A stretch of DNA of 64,000 nucleotides from Nocardia sienata NBRC 100364 (lineage in GTDB: Bacteria; Actinomycetota; Actinomycetes; Mycobacteriales; Mycobacteriaceae). The stretch is taken from positions 372,001 through 436,000 of the forward strand of contig NZ_BDBX01000004.1 of assembly GCF_001613205.1 (NCBI RefSeq), given 5' to 3'. Of the stretch, positions 7,519-16,540 are shown piece after piece; within the stretch, counting starts at the first letter, position 1, and the number at the start of each line of letters is the position of its first letter. The notes below the pieces were generated by a model, which did not search any database, was not told where the DNA came from, and saw nothing but the letters and a program-made list of their open reading frames with translations. A program made the translations under genes and the position numbers.

Positions 7519-8688
7519 ATGCGTCACCGAGCCCCCACCGTCGACCGGCTGCGGCCCTTCGCCGCGACCATCTTCGCCGAGATGACCGAACTCGCGGTGC
7601 GGCACGAAGCGGTCAATCTGGGGCAGGGATTCCCGGACAGTGACGGGCCCGCGGGCATGCTGGAGGCCGCCCGCGACGCGATCGCCGACGGCCTCAACCA
7701 GTACCCGCCCGGCCGCGGTATGCCGGTGCTGCGCCGTGCGATCGCCGCGGACCGCGCCCGCCGCTACGGGACACACTACGACCCGGACACCGAGGTACTG
7801 GTGACGGTCGGCGCCACCGAGGCGATCAGCGCCGCCGTCCTCGGCCTGGTCGAGCCCGGCGCAGAAGTGGTCCTGATCGAGCCCTATTACGACTCCTATC
7901 CCGCGGCGGTGGCCCTGGCCGGAGCGCGTCGGCGTACCGCGCGGCTGGTTCCCGACGGCGACCGTTTCGTCCTGGATCACGACAGTCTGCGGGCCGCCAT
8001 CACCCCGGCCACGCGCATGCTCATCCTGAACTCACCGCACAACCCCACCGGCACGGTCCTCGACCGCGCCGATCTGGCCGCCCTCGCCGAGCTCGCCTGC
8101 GCCCACGACCTCCTGGTGCTGACCGACGAGGTGTACGAGCACCTGGTGTACGACGACGCCGAACATCTGAGCATCGCCACCTTCCCCGGGATGGCAGACC
8201 GGACACTGGTGGTCTCGAGCGCCGCGAAGACCTTCAGCGTCACCGGCTGGAAGATCGGCTGGATATGCGGGGCGGCTCCCCTCGTCGACGCGGTGCTCGC
8301 CGCCAAACAATTCCTCACCTTCGTGGGCGGTGGACCATTCCAGCCCGCGGTCGCGCACGCGCTGACCCACGAACTCGAGTGGGTGGCCCGGCTGCGCAGC
8401 AGACTCTCCGAGCAGCGGCTGCGCCTGTCCGCGGCGCTGGCCGAGACGGGCTTCCGGGTACATCCGAGCGCGGGGAGCTACTTCGTCTGCGCCGATATCC
8501 GCCCGACGGGCGCAGACGACGGGATCCGGTTCTGCCGGGAACTGCCCGAACGGCTCGGAGTCGCCGCGGTGCCGGTCAGTGTTTTCACCGACGATCCGGC
8601 CGCGTGGCGGCATCTCGTCCGCTTCACCTTCTGTAAGCGTCCCGAGACTTTGGACGAGGGCGTCCGCCGGTTGCGGACGGCGCGCTGA
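7519..8688 (+). CDS. dapC: PLP-dependent aminotransferase, DapC-type
   Basis: This 389-residue fold-type I aminotransferase closely follows mycobacterial Rv0858c, annotated as N-succinyldiaminopimelate aminotransferase of the lysine/peptidoglycan pathway. The PLP lysine is Lys237 in SSAAKTFSVTGWKIG. The cofactor-binding Asn is in NSPHNPTG (Asn175), Asp203 and Tyr206 are in LTDEVYEHL, and the substrate carboxylate Arg is in LVRFTF near the C terminus. The N-terminal VNLGQGFPD block is typical of the KAT/methionine aminotransferase branch, so side activities on aromatic or sulfur amino acids are possible. It is probably transcribed leaderless from TAGGCT at 7507. It ends in a hairpin shared with the convergent penicillin-binding gene. 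Confidence 0.85.
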   Translation: MRHRAPTVDRLRPFAATIFAEMTELAVRHEAVNLGQGFPDSDGPAGMLEAARDAIADGLNQYPPGRGMPVLRRAIAADRARRYGTHYDPDTEVLVTVGATEAISAAVLGLVEPGAEVVLIEPYYDSYPAAVALAGARRRTARLVPDGDRFVLDHDSLRAAITPATRMLILNSPHNPTGTVLDRADLAALAELACAHDLLVLTDEVYEHLVYDDAEHLSIATFPGMADRTLVVSSAAKTFSVTGWKIGWICGAAPLVDAVLAAKQFLTFVGGGPFQPAVAHALTHELEWVARLRSRLSEQRLRLSAALAETGFRVHPSAGSYFVCADIRPTGADDGIRFCRELPERLGVAAVPVSVFTDDPAAWRHLVRFTFCKRPETLDEGVRRLRTAR

Positions 8689-8720
8689 TCACCGGGCAGC
8701 CGGGCACCTGTGATCAGCGC
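8682..8720. terminator. Bidirectional hairpin containing both stop codons
   Basis: GCGCTGATCAC (8682-8692) and GTGATCAGCGC (8710-8720) are perfect complements with a 17-base loop. The dapC stop (8686-8688) is in the left arm and the convergent gene's stop (8714-8716) in the right arm, so one hairpin can end both transcripts. Confidence 0.75.
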
Positions 8721-10465
8721 GGTGCCCGCAGCATCCGACCCGCCGCGTCGACCGCGGGACCGGAACTCCCCGCGTCGGCGACGAACACCGCGAAGGCCAG
8801 ATCGTCCCGGATCCCGATGAACCAGCCGTGCGCGGTGCTGTTGTCACCGTATTCCGCGGTGCCGGTCTTACCGAGCAGGCCCGGGATATCGGTCAGCTGG
8901 GTGGCGGTGCCCGCCGTGACGGTTTCGCGCATCATGGTTTTCAGATCGCCGGTGACCGCGGCGGGCAGCGGCTGCGGGGTCCGGTCGGGTACACCCGGCG
9001 AACCGGTCACCAGCGCCGGAGCCGGCGTGCTCCCGTGGGCCACGGACGCGGCGACCAGCGCCATACCGAACGGTGAGGCCGTCACCTGCCCCTGGCCGAT
9101 ACTGGCCTCCACCCGCTCCGCCGGACTCTGCGCGACCGGGACGCTGCCGGTCACTGTGGTCAGCCCGGGTGTCACGTAGTCCACCCCGAGACCGAGCCGC
9201 TCGGCGGCGGTCCGCAGCGCATCCGGCGGCAGCGTGACGGCCAGCCCGGCCATGGTGGTGTTGCAGGAGTGCGCGAAGGCGGTGTGCAGCGGGACCTGTC
9301 CCAGGTCGAAACTGTCGTCGTTGGGTATGCGGCGGCCCTCGATATCGGCGACGCCGGGACAGGGCAGCACGGTGTCGGGGGTGGCGTGCCCCGCGTCCAG
9401 CACCGCGGCGGCGGTGACCGTCTTGAAGGTCGAGCCCGGCGGATACAGACCGGTGAGCGCGATCGCGCCCGCGCCGTCGGCGGCGGCGTTCTGCCCGACC
9501 GCCAGGATCTCGCCGGTCGAGGGTCGTAACGCGACGATCGCCGCGGGAGTGGCGATCGGGTCCAGCGCGGTTTCCGCGGCGCGTTGCAGCCCGATATCGA
9601 TGGTGGACCGGATATCGGTGGTGGGCCGCGGATCCGCGCCGGCGATACGCACCGTGCCGTCCGCGGTCTGCGCGCGCACCGCCCACCCGGCGGCGTCATC
9701 GGCCTGCTGCTGCCAGAGCTCGCTCAGCCCCGACAGGGTCGGTGCGGATATCGCCTTGTCGGTGGTCAGCAGCCGGGTCTGCGGGGCGAGAGTCACCCCG
9801 CGCACCGCGGTCAGCGCGTTCCGGACCGGCGCGATATCGGCTTCGCGGAGGCTGATCGCCGTCACCGGTCCGCCTTGCGCGTCGGCCAGTTCGGCATCCA
9901 GGGAGGCCGGCGTGATACCGGCGGCGAGCGGCGCGAGCAGTGCGGCCGCGGCGGCGGTATCGGCGCCGGGCGCCAACTGTACGAGCGTCACCACCTGCTC
10001 GGTCATGAGCTCACCCCCCGCGGCGTCCAGGACCCGGGCAGGCTGCGGGTACACGGGCGCGTAACTCAGGGGCCCGGTATCCAGCCCCGGGGCGACGGTG
10101 GCCGGGTTCCAGCGCACTTTCCAGCCGTCGTCGGTCTCACCGGCGGTCCCGGTGGTCGTGTACTTCCATTCCTTGCCGCCCTCGGCCCCCAATCTCCAGG
10201 TCGCCTCGAGGGAGAAGGTGTCCTCGTGTACCCCGGCTACCGCGAAGGTAGCCTCCTTGCCCAATCCCTCGTAGAGGGCGCCGAGCGTTTCACCGGCCCG
10301 CGCCGGATCATCGGTGAGTGCCGCGGCCGCACCGATATCGTCGCTGTTCAGCGCCTCGGTGAAACGTTCGGCGACGGTGTCGGGCTCGGGCGGCCCGGAG
10401 GAGCAACCGGCCAACGCCAGACCCAGGGCGGCCACGAGGACGACGAGTTTCCGATCGGTGCGCAC
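8714..10465 (-). CDS. Penicillin-binding lipoprotein (D,D-transpeptidase with MecA-N domain)
   Basis: This 583-residue exported lipoprotein is related to mycobacterial Rv2864c. The lipobox LALAGC places the acylated Cys at residue 21. Residues about 30-145 form an NTF2-like MecA-N domain, followed by a dimerisation region and the transpeptidase domain. The catalytic motifs are all present: the S-x-x-K motif in PPGSTFK, the S-x-N motif in HSCNTT and the K-T-G motif in GKTGTAEY. It should cross-link peptidoglycan on the outer face of the membrane. The GTG at 10465 is chosen because it starts the signal peptide and follows a TACAGT box by 7 bases, without a ribosome site. Longer upstream reading gives non-coding-looking sequence. 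Confidence 0.88.
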   Translation of the reverse strand: MRTDRKLVVLVAALGLALAGCSSGPPEPDTVAERFTEALNSDDIGAAAALTDDPARAGETLGALYEGLGKEATFAVAGVHEDTFSLEATWRLGAEGGKEWKYTTTGTAGETDDGWKVRWNPATVAPGLDTGPLSYAPVYPQPARVLDAAGGELMTEQVVTLVQLAPGADTAAAAALLAPLAAGITPASLDAELADAQGGPVTAISLREADIAPVRNALTAVRGVTLAPQTRLLTTDKAISAPTLSGLSELWQQQADDAAGWAVRAQTADGTVRIAGADPRPTTDIRSTIDIGLQRAAETALDPIATPAAIVALRPSTGEILAVGQNAAADGAGAIALTGLYPPGSTFKTVTAAAVLDAGHATPDTVLPCPGVADIEGRRIPNDDSFDLGQVPLHTAFAHSCNTTMAGLAVTLPPDALRTAAERLGLGVDYVTPGLTTVTGSVPVAQSPAERVEASIGQGQVTASPFGMALVAASVAHGSTPAPALVTGSPGVPDRTPQPLPAAVTGDLKTMMRETVTAGTATQLTDIPGLLGKTGTAEYGDNSTAHGWFIGIRDDLAFAVFVADAGSSGPAVDAAGRMLRAPR

Positions 10466-10472
10466 CGCTTCG

Positions 10473-10478
10473 ACTGTA
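10473..10478 (-). promoter_or_regulatory. -10 box of the penicillin-binding gene
   Basis: On the minus strand TACAGT ends 7 bases before the GTG at 10465. This is a leaderless-type arrangement. Confidence 0.5.
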
Positions 10479-10607
10479 TCGACCGCATTCGCGGCGGACG
10501 CGGATGGTCCACTTTCCGGTGTTGCGGATCGCGTCGCCGGGCGCGACCACGACCGCGCCCGGGCAAACCGGTTGCCCGGTACACACCCAGGTCGAGATGA
10601 TTGCGAG

Positions 10608-11180
10608 GTGAGCACCACCCGCCCGCCCGCACTGGCCCCCGGAATCGTGCCACCGCAGCGGATCGACCTCGGTGACCTCGTGGTACGGCGCTGGGAAACC
10701 GGCGATCTCACAGCCCAGTACGAGGCGATCAACGCCTCGTTCGACCATCTCCATCCCTGGATGCCGTGGCTGCCCACGCGGCGCACCCAGGAGGAACAGC
10801 GCGTCTTCAACGACATAGCAGCCACCGGATGGCCGCCGGCCGACGGGAATTTCGGCTACGGCATCTTCGATTCCGAAGGCACTCTGCTCGGCGCGGTCGG
10901 GCTGCACGATCGGGTGGGACCCGCGGCTCTGGAAATCGGCTACTGGTGTCATATCGCGTATACCGGCCGGGGCGTCATCACCCGCGCCGTCGCCGCGCTC
11001 ACCGATGCCGCACTGCGGCTGCCCGGTATCGAACAGGTACAGATCCGCTGTGACGCGGCCAACGAGCGCAGCGCCGCCGTACCCCGCCGCCTGGGTTATC
11101 GGCTGGACCGGACCGAGACGCGGGAAGTGAGCGCACCGGCCGAAACCGGCCACGGGCTGGTGTTCGTGACGGGCGGTTGA
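10608..11180 (+). CDS. GNAT-family N-acetyltransferase (RimJ/RimL type)
   Basis: This 190-residue acetyltransferase has the acceptor-side motif LVVRRWETGD near residue 24 and the central GYWCHIAYTGRGVITRAVAAL block, which matches the acetyl-CoA binding Q/R-x-x-G-x-G/A loop. The ending RCDAANERSAAVPRRLGY fits RimJ/RimL-like enzymes, where the usual N-x-x-S-x-x-V/L becomes N-E-R-S-A-A-V. Targets of this subgroup are protein N-termini or small amines and cannot be told apart here. GTG 10608 is preferred over earlier in-frame codons, which lie inside the promoter of the divergent penicillin-binding gene. Confidence 0.8.
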   Translation: MSTTRPPALAPGIVPPQRIDLGDLVVRRWETGDLTAQYEAINASFDHLHPWMPWLPTRRTQEEQRVFNDIAATGWPPADGNFGYGIFDSEGTLLGAVGLHDRVGPAALEIGYWCHIAYTGRGVITRAVAALTDAALRLPGIEQVQIRCDAANERSAAVPRRLGYRLDRTETREVSAPAETGHGLVFVTGG

Positions 11181-11259
11181 TCCGCGGCCGTCCCGGCTAC
11201 CGCGGCAACGTGCGGGCGAACAGTTCGCGCAGTTCGCGATAGTGCCGTTCCGCGCTGGA

Positions 11260-11778
11260 TCAGGACCGCAGTTCCTTCGCCGTGTCGAGCAGCAACTCGA
11301 CGGCATGATCGACCACCTGGTCCAGGATTTCGGCGGGTTCACCCTCGAACAGCCGGAACGACGCGGTGACCCGCCCCTCGACCGCGACGGCGAACCACAC
11401 CGAACCCGGCTCCTGCCCGTCCTGTGGGTCGGGTCCGCCGGCACCGGTCACCCCCACGGACAGTGTCGCGTCGAACAGCGTCCGCACCCCTTCGGCCATC
11501 GCCCGGGCCGCCGGCTCGGAGACCACCGGCCCCTCCGGTACGCCGAGCACCCGGTGCTTGACCTCCCGGCTGTAGGCCACCACCGCACCGCGGAACCACT
11601 CCCCCGAATTGCTCGCCGCGCCCAGCGCCGCCGCGAGCTGGCCGGAGGTCAGCGATTCCGCCACCGCCACCTGCATACCCGTACGGCCGGCGATGTCGGC
11701 CAACTCCTCGGCCCGGTCGTGGGCTCGCCCCAGAACAGCCGGCACAAGTACTCCTTCGGATTCCGATTCCGTCGACAT
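11260..11778 (-). CDS. pncC: CinA C-terminal domain protein (nicotinamide-nucleotide amidase)
   Basis: This 172-residue stand-alone CinA-C/PncC domain deamidates nicotinamide mononucleotide to nicotinate mononucleotide in NAD recycling. Diagnostic blocks are VAVAESLTSGQLAAAL (about residues 37-52), GAVVAYSREVKHRVLGV, and GVTGAGGPDPQDG with the conserved T-G-x-G-G-P. The length matches single-domain members. It lacks the N-terminal molybdopterin-like half of full CinA. The start at ATG 11778 gives a short acidic tail before the domain. No partner genes suggest a different role. Confidence 0.88.
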   Translation of the reverse strand: MSTESESEGVLVPAVLGRAHDRAEELADIAGRTGMQVAVAESLTSGQLAAALGAASNSGEWFRGAVVAYSREVKHRVLGVPEGPVVSEPAARAMAEGVRTLFDATLSVGVTGAGGPDPQDGQEPGSVWFAVAVEGRVTASFRLFEGEPAEILDQVVDHAVELLLDTAKELRS

Positions 11779-12003
11779 CAGTACCCCACTTCCGCATGCC
11801 GAACCCCACCGGTGATTTCCTCCTGCAACACGCAGGTCAGTCTAGACACGCCGGTGCGGGGGCAGCGCCGACGACGAACCCGCCGGACGGGTCATCATCA
11901 TCGGCGCGCGACTTCCCGCTCGTCGAGCGGCGGTGACGATCGTGCACCGCGCGGACAGCGGACGACATTCGCTCACCTGGCACCAGGGACCGGCACACGC
12001 CCG

Positions 12004-13752
12004 TCAGAGCCGGCGATCCGGGTACACCGGCACATCGTCATCCCACGGCTGACGCACGACCATATCGGCGACCCGCACCGAACCACTCTCGAATTCCCCG
12101 GTCGCGGCGTCCACGAGGCGGTAACGCTGGGTCTGCCGATGGATGGGTTGCGCCTCCAGCAGCACCACCCGGACTTCCCCCGGCTCGAACCCACAGCGCT
12201 GTTGCAGGGCGGCGATCAACTGCTCACTGTGCAGGTGACCGTCACCGAAGTTCCAGCCGAGCGCGGTCGAGCAGATGCGCTCACCGTCGGTCAGGACGTA
12301 GTCGGCCTCGTCGTGATCGGCCATCGCGCGATGCGCGAGTGTGAACAGCGCCTTACCGTGGGTATTGAAGGCGCGGAAGGCGTAGCCGAGGTACAGGGGG
12401 ATCTGTGCGGCCTCCGGGCTTCCGTAGAACCGCTGCAACTGCGCGGCCGGCATGGTCGCGACGGCAACGATCCCCTCCCGGATCTTCGCATCGGCCGAGG
12501 GCCGGATACACCAGAGTGTGGTGTCCCAGTTGCCCGCGTAATAACGCATCCCGGGCAGGAACGACACTTTGCGCGGGAACAGGTTCCCCAGCGCGACCAC
12601 CCCGGCGAGAACGATCAGCAGCAGCACCAACGGCACCGGGTTGCTCACCGCGGACAGGCCCACATCGGCGTGCGCGACGAACAGTGTCAGCACACCGAAG
12701 ATCATGAAGACGTTCCACTCCAGTGGTACACCCATCGGTATCGCGGTGAGGATCACCAGGTGGAAGCCGATCAGTGCGGTGGCGGCGACGGCCGTGGGCC
12801 AGCCGCCGTGCGCGAAGAACAGCACCAGCGGCGCACCCATCTCGACGGCGGTACCGCCGTGGGCGAACCACCGCGACAATCGTCCAGGCCGTAGATCGTC
12901 GGGAAAACGTTCGAAGAACAGGCGTTTGAGGGCGCGGGGCCGCACCACCGGACTGTTCGACATCATCGTCGACACCACGAACGGGAAATGCTTGTTCAGC
13001 TTCGAGACCGCCGCACCGATCCAGATGACGACGAAAACTATTTTGGCGCCGACGATCACATCCACACCGCCGAAGAGGAATGTGACCGCCAGGGCCCCGT
13101 ACACCTCACCGCGCGCCGCCAGGAAAATGGTCTTGTCGCGCAGTCCGAGCACTGCGAGCAGCCCGAGTACCGCCGCGATCTGCCAGACCGGCAGGACACC
13201 CACGGTCGTATCGAGCGCCACGTCCGGTCCGGTTCCGTTCGACACCAGCGCCACCAGCAGCATGATCAGCAGGGCCGCGTACAGCACCACTTCGAACAGC
13301 GTGCGGCGGGTGCCGCGGGTACCCGGCACCCGATCCGGCCAAGGCGGCAGGCGGATGGTGCCCGGACGCAACCAGTACAGGATCGAGCCCATGGGCGGGA
13401 AGAACCGGTTGTTCAACGGTCCGAACCCGCAGCCCAGCCCGACCACCTCGAACAGCATCGTGAACAGCACGACTTTCTGGAAGACGATCGGCTCCGACCA
13501 CCAGGTGCCGACCGAGGTGAACCCGTCGATACCCGCGGTCGTCAGCGCGAACAACCACCCGCCCAGCACGTAGATGCCGATTTTGACGACATAGAACAGG
13601 TGCAGGAGCACCGGCGTGCCGAAACCGACCTCGGCCCAGTGCCGCGCCATCGGGCGGAGCTTCTCCGCCCGGGTGCCCCTGCTCCATTCGTCGAAATCGA
13701 CCACCGGCAGGTTCGGCCGGAGAATGCCGAACAAACGATCTGTTCCGCCCAC
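12004..13752 (-). CDS. DUF3556 multi-pass membrane protein
   Basis: This 582-residue protein belongs to the DUF3556 family, which is largely restricted to mycolic-acid actinobacteria and has no assigned function. About ten helices occupy residues 40-410. The motifs CGFGPLNNRFFPPMGSILYWLRPG, split by a helix end, and SKLNKHFPFVVSTMMSN are the recognisable family blocks, and vitamin-K-carboxylase/HTTM-like features are suggestive. The C-terminal 170 residues are soluble and include NWDTTLWCIRPSADAKI and GWNFGDGHLHSEQ. The GTG at 13752 has a GAGAG element 6 bases upstream. It stands alone on its strand and has no close neighbour that explains its role. Confidence 0.8.
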   Translation of the reverse strand: MGGTDRLFGILRPNLPVVDFDEWSRGTRAEKLRPMARHWAEVGFGTPVLLHLFYVVKIGIYVLGGWLFALTTAGIDGFTSVGTWWSEPIVFQKVVLFTMLFEVVGLGCGFGPLNNRFFPPMGSILYWLRPGTIRLPPWPDRVPGTRGTRRTLFEVVLYAALLIMLLVALVSNGTGPDVALDTTVGVLPVWQIAAVLGLLAVLGLRDKTIFLAARGEVYGALAVTFLFGGVDVIVGAKIVFVVIWIGAAVSKLNKHFPFVVSTMMSNSPVVRPRALKRLFFERFPDDLRPGRLSRWFAHGGTAVEMGAPLVLFFAHGGWPTAVAATALIGFHLVILTAIPMGVPLEWNVFMIFGVLTLFVAHADVGLSAVSNPVPLVLLLIVLAGVVALGNLFPRKVSFLPGMRYYAGNWDTTLWCIRPSADAKIREGIVAVATMPAAQLQRFYGSPEAAQIPLYLGYAFRAFNTHGKALFTLAHRAMADHDEADYVLTDGERICSTALGWNFGDGHLHSEQLIAALQQRCGFEPGEVRVVLLEAQPIHRQTQRYRLVDAATGEFESGSVRVADMVVRQPWDDDVPVYPDRRL

Positions 13753-14050
13753 TACGCTCTCGTTCCCTACGCCGTTCGATCAAGTGTGAGAACACCTTCG
13801 GTAACGCACGCGCGTTTCGCTCGGGTGTCCTCTCGCCGTTCGCAGACCACCGTCCCCGGACGCCGTGCCGGACGGCGGTCACCCTCGTGACGAACCGGCC
13901 GACGACCGAGATCATCGCACCCCCGCTGCCACCACCGAGTGAAAATCGGCGGCTCGCGACGAGCAATTCGCGGTAGGGATCGGCCGGCTGCCGACGATCG
14001 GATCGTGCGCCGGTCACCCATCACCAGGCGAGTCGATTTCGCATCATCAG
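13753..14050. other. Non-coding stretch
   Basis: I see no supportable gene here. It separates the DUF3556 gene on the minus strand from weak plus-strand coding signal, so it should hold the DUF3556 promoter. Confidence 0.4.
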
Positions 14051-14479
14051 ATGAGTAATGCGAAACCCCACAGGCGGAATTCCAGGATCGACCCCGAGAC
14101 GGCGACGACAGCTGCCCGCGTGGCCCCGGAAGCGGCCGGAACCGCCGGCGCCCGAGAGGAGGCACAGCCGGCCGTCCGGCGCGGGAAAGGTGTGTGCGGC
14201 CGTGCGCGAGACCGATCCGGTAAGCGGTCGGGCACGCCCCGGTGCTGCCGGCCCGCACCCGGCGAGGACCATGTCCTGCCGCTGAGAGTACTGCGGGCGG
14301 CGCTCACCGAAGCCGGCATTCCGGCCCTGCTGCCCGGCGCCGCGCTGCCCGCCGAGGTACTGACCGCCGCGCCGCTACCCGACGACCGGCGCGAACTACT
14401 GGAACGGCATGGCCGCCGGGCACACCGTGCGCGAATTCTGAGGAGAGAAGACGACGCGCGGTGCCGCAAGCCGCTGTGA
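14051..14479 (+). CDS. Uncharacterised open frame, possibly a gene remnant
   Basis: The frame encodes 142 residues rich in Arg and Ala. Only its second half, from about 14270 (PLRVLRAALTEAGIPALLPG onward), shows the strong third-position G+C expected of a gene in this genome. The first half looks non-coding. Immediately after its stop, from 14478, another plus-strand frame reads DHVVVIGAGAG, which resembles a dinucleotide-binding loop of a flavoprotein but is lost after about 15 codons. I suspect the residue of a deleted gene pair rather than a functional protein. Confidence 0.3.
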   Translation: MSNAKPHRRNSRIDPETATTAARVAPEAAGTAGAREEAQPAVRRGKGVCGRARDRSGKRSGTPRCCRPAPGEDHVLPLRVLRAALTEAGIPALLPGAALPAEVLTAAPLPDDRRELLERHGRRAHRARILRREDDARCRKPL

Positions 14480-14534
14480 TCACGTCGTGGTGATCGGCGC
14501 GGGGGCCGGCCGGGCTGTCCGCTCGGTCGTGGGA

Positions 14535-14729
14535 TCAGTTGGTAGGAAGGATTTTCGAGGTCAGCCAGATCCCCGCGGCCAGTGCCGCGGTCACCGCGAC
14601 ACCGATCAGCGCCGAGCCGGCGAGGACGGTGATTCCGATGGAGAACACCAGGCATGTGAACGTGGCCAGGACCGCCGTTCCCCGTTCGACACCGACGACC
14701 CGGGCGGGCTGGTTCCGAATCGCAGTCAT
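14535..14729 (-). CDS. Small two-helix membrane protein (64 aa)
   Basis: MTAIRNQPARVVGVERG is followed by two hydrophobic helices (about residues 18-37 and 40-58) and a polar end. It has clear membrane-protein composition and good codon use. The family is not recognised. The start is at ATG 14729 with no obvious Shine-Dalgarno sequence. It could be a short hypothetical protein of the kind common in Nocardia. Confidence 0.5.
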   Translation of the reverse strand: MTAIRNQPARVVGVERGTAVLATFTCLVFSIGITVLAGSALIGVAVTAALAAGIWLTSKILPTN

Positions 14730-14988
14730 ATCCCTAGGCTTCCCCGCGATCCCATTTATGAAACCGTTACCGGCGATCCGGGGACAGGATTTCGTTTTTC
14801 GACCGGCCCCGCCGAGATCAGCTCGAGATCTCCTCGGGATACGTCCCGCGCGCCCACGTGATCACCTCGATCTCCGACGAACCCTCCCGCCGAGCCCTCC
14901 GCCGCGGTATCGGCCGTACCGATCGAACGCCGAGACGATCATGGTGCGCGTCACCCGATGTGGCGGCAAAATCACAGGCGACGGCACA

Positions 14989-15795
14989 ATGGAGCCAATG
15001 AGACCTTGGCAGCCGAGCCCGCCCGCCGACACCGACTTCCCCGGTGCCGACCCGATCACCGTCGACGACGTGCGCGCGCTGCGCGAACAGTTCCTCGACT
15101 TCATGCTCGGCTACAAATTCGCGATCGACGAGATCACCACCAAGATCAATATCCTGCGCGAGGATTTCAACAGTACCCACGAGTACAACCCCATCGAGCA
15201 CGTCGGATCGCGACTCAAAACCCCCGAAAGCGTCATGGAAAAGGTCCAGCGCAAGAAATACCCGATGACCCTGGCCGCCATCCGGGACAACATCCTCGAT
15301 ATCGCCGGAGTCCGCGTCGTGTGCAGCTTCATCTCCGATATCACCGTGATCAGAGATATGCTCGCCGGCCAGGAGGACATCACGGTCCTGGAGGAACGCG
15401 ACTACATCACCCACCGCAAACCGAACGGCTACCAGAGCCTGCATCTGATCGTTTCGATCCCGGTCTTCCGCTCCCACGGCACCGAACACATTCCGGTCGA
15501 GATCCAGATCCGCACCATCGCGATGGATTTCTGGGCCAGCCTCGAACACAAGATCTACTACAAATACCGCGGCGAGGTCCCCCCGAACCTTCGCAGCGAC
15601 CTCGCTCAGGCCGCCGAAGTCGCCACCCAGCTGGATGAGAAAATGGAGGCCCTGCACCGACAGGTCGACCGCACCGAACCCACTCGGACCGGCCCGGCCG
15701 ACACCTTGGATCTCCGCCGCCTGTACAACAGCCTCGTGCCGGACCCCTCGTCCGGCGTCCGGCCCGCACCGGCCCTCCGCTCACCCGAGCTGTAG
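14989..15795 (+). CDS. Small alarmone synthetase (GTP pyrophosphokinase, RelA/SpoT-like)
   Basis: This 268-residue protein contains only the (p)ppGpp synthetase domain, with no HD hydrolase, TGS or ACT domains, so it is a single-domain small alarmone synthetase (RelQ/YjbM-like). It would transfer pyrophosphate from ATP to GTP or GDP. Visible motifs are the R/K-rich substrate loop SVMEKVQRKKYP, the GVRVVCSFISDI core, HRKPNGYQSLHL, and VEIQIRTIAMDFWASLEHK with the acidic catalytic Glu. The last 40 residues are an unstructured tail. The start could be ATG 14989 or ATG 14998. Neither has a strong ribosome site, but GGAG lies 4 bases before the second. It stands alone, so control is probably transcriptional. 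Confidence 0.85.
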   Translation: MEPMRPWQPSPPADTDFPGADPITVDDVRALREQFLDFMLGYKFAIDEITTKINILREDFNSTHEYNPIEHVGSRLKTPESVMEKVQRKKYPMTLAAIRDNILDIAGVRVVCSFISDITVIRDMLAGQEDITVLEERDYITHRKPNGYQSLHLIVSIPVFRSHGTEHIPVEIQIRTIAMDFWASLEHKIYYKYRGEVPPNLRSDLAQAAEVATQLDEKMEALHRQVDRTEPTRTGPADTLDLRRLYNSLVPDPSSGVRPAPALRSPEL

Positions 15796-15917
15796 ACCGA
15801 CCGGGGTAAGCCGATCCAGAGGCCCGATCACCCCTGATACGGACCGCAACACCATGGCGGCTCGCCGAGGAGCACGGTGCGACAACCGATGCCCTCCCGG
15901 TGTGTCGATGATGGGAA

Positions 15918-16511
15918 CTACGTGGCCGGTTCCCGGCGAGTGCGTACGCGGGAATCCAGAAGTCCTTCGATTCCGAGCAGGAACGTCTCACAGATCGGGT
16001 CCGGGTCGGTCAGGCACCCGGCCGCCATCGCGCCGTCGCGCAGCATCACGAAGTGCCGGGCCGCCGGAGCCGGATCGGTATCGCCGACATCGGCGAGGAT
16101 CTCGGTGACGGTGTCCAGGAACCACTGCCGGTGCGCGAGAACGGCTCTATGGACCGGGTGGCCGGGGTCGGGGTATTCGGCTGCCGCATTGAGAAACGCA
16201 CATCCGCGAAACCTGGGCCCCCGGATGCTGTCGGCGATGGCCCGTCCGACGGCTCGGACGACGTCGACGGGCGACGGGTTCGCGCGGCGTGCGGCGTCGA
16301 CCTGTGCGCGGATCGTTTCGTCGGCCTGGGTCAGGTAGGCGACGACAAGGTCGTCCTTGCCGGGAAAGTGCCGGTACATGGTCGCCCGCGTCACCTGGGC
16401 GGCGGCAATGATGCGCTCGACGCCGACCGCATGAAGCCCTTCGGAGTAGAACAGTCCGCTCGCCGTGTCGAGCAGTCGCGCACGCGCTTCCGACATACGA
16501 CTTCTTCCCAT
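15918..16511 (-). CDS. TetR-family regulator
   Basis: This 197-residue regulator has an N-terminal helix-turn-helix at about residues 27-52 (HAVGVERIIAAAQVTRATMYRHF). Its ligand domain resembles AcrR-like members with FRGCAFLNAAAEYPDPGHPVH, a block seen in regulators of this subgroup. It is divergent from a DUF308-like membrane protein gene. The intergenic region carries a perfect 16-bp inverted repeat (16541-16556 and 16596-16611), so it probably represses both itself and the neighbour. The ligand is unknown. Confidence 0.88.
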   Translation of the reverse strand: MGRSRMSEARARLLDTASGLFYSEGLHAVGVERIIAAAQVTRATMYRHFPGKDDLVVAYLTQADETIRAQVDAARRANPSPVDVVRAVGRAIADSIRGPRFRGCAFLNAAAEYPDPGHPVHRAVLAHRQWFLDTVTEILADVGDTDPAPAARHFVMLRDGAMAAGCLTDPDPICETFLLGIEGLLDSRVRTRREPAT

Positions 16512-16540
16512 CTCCCGAGAGCTTTCACCCCGAGGCTAGC

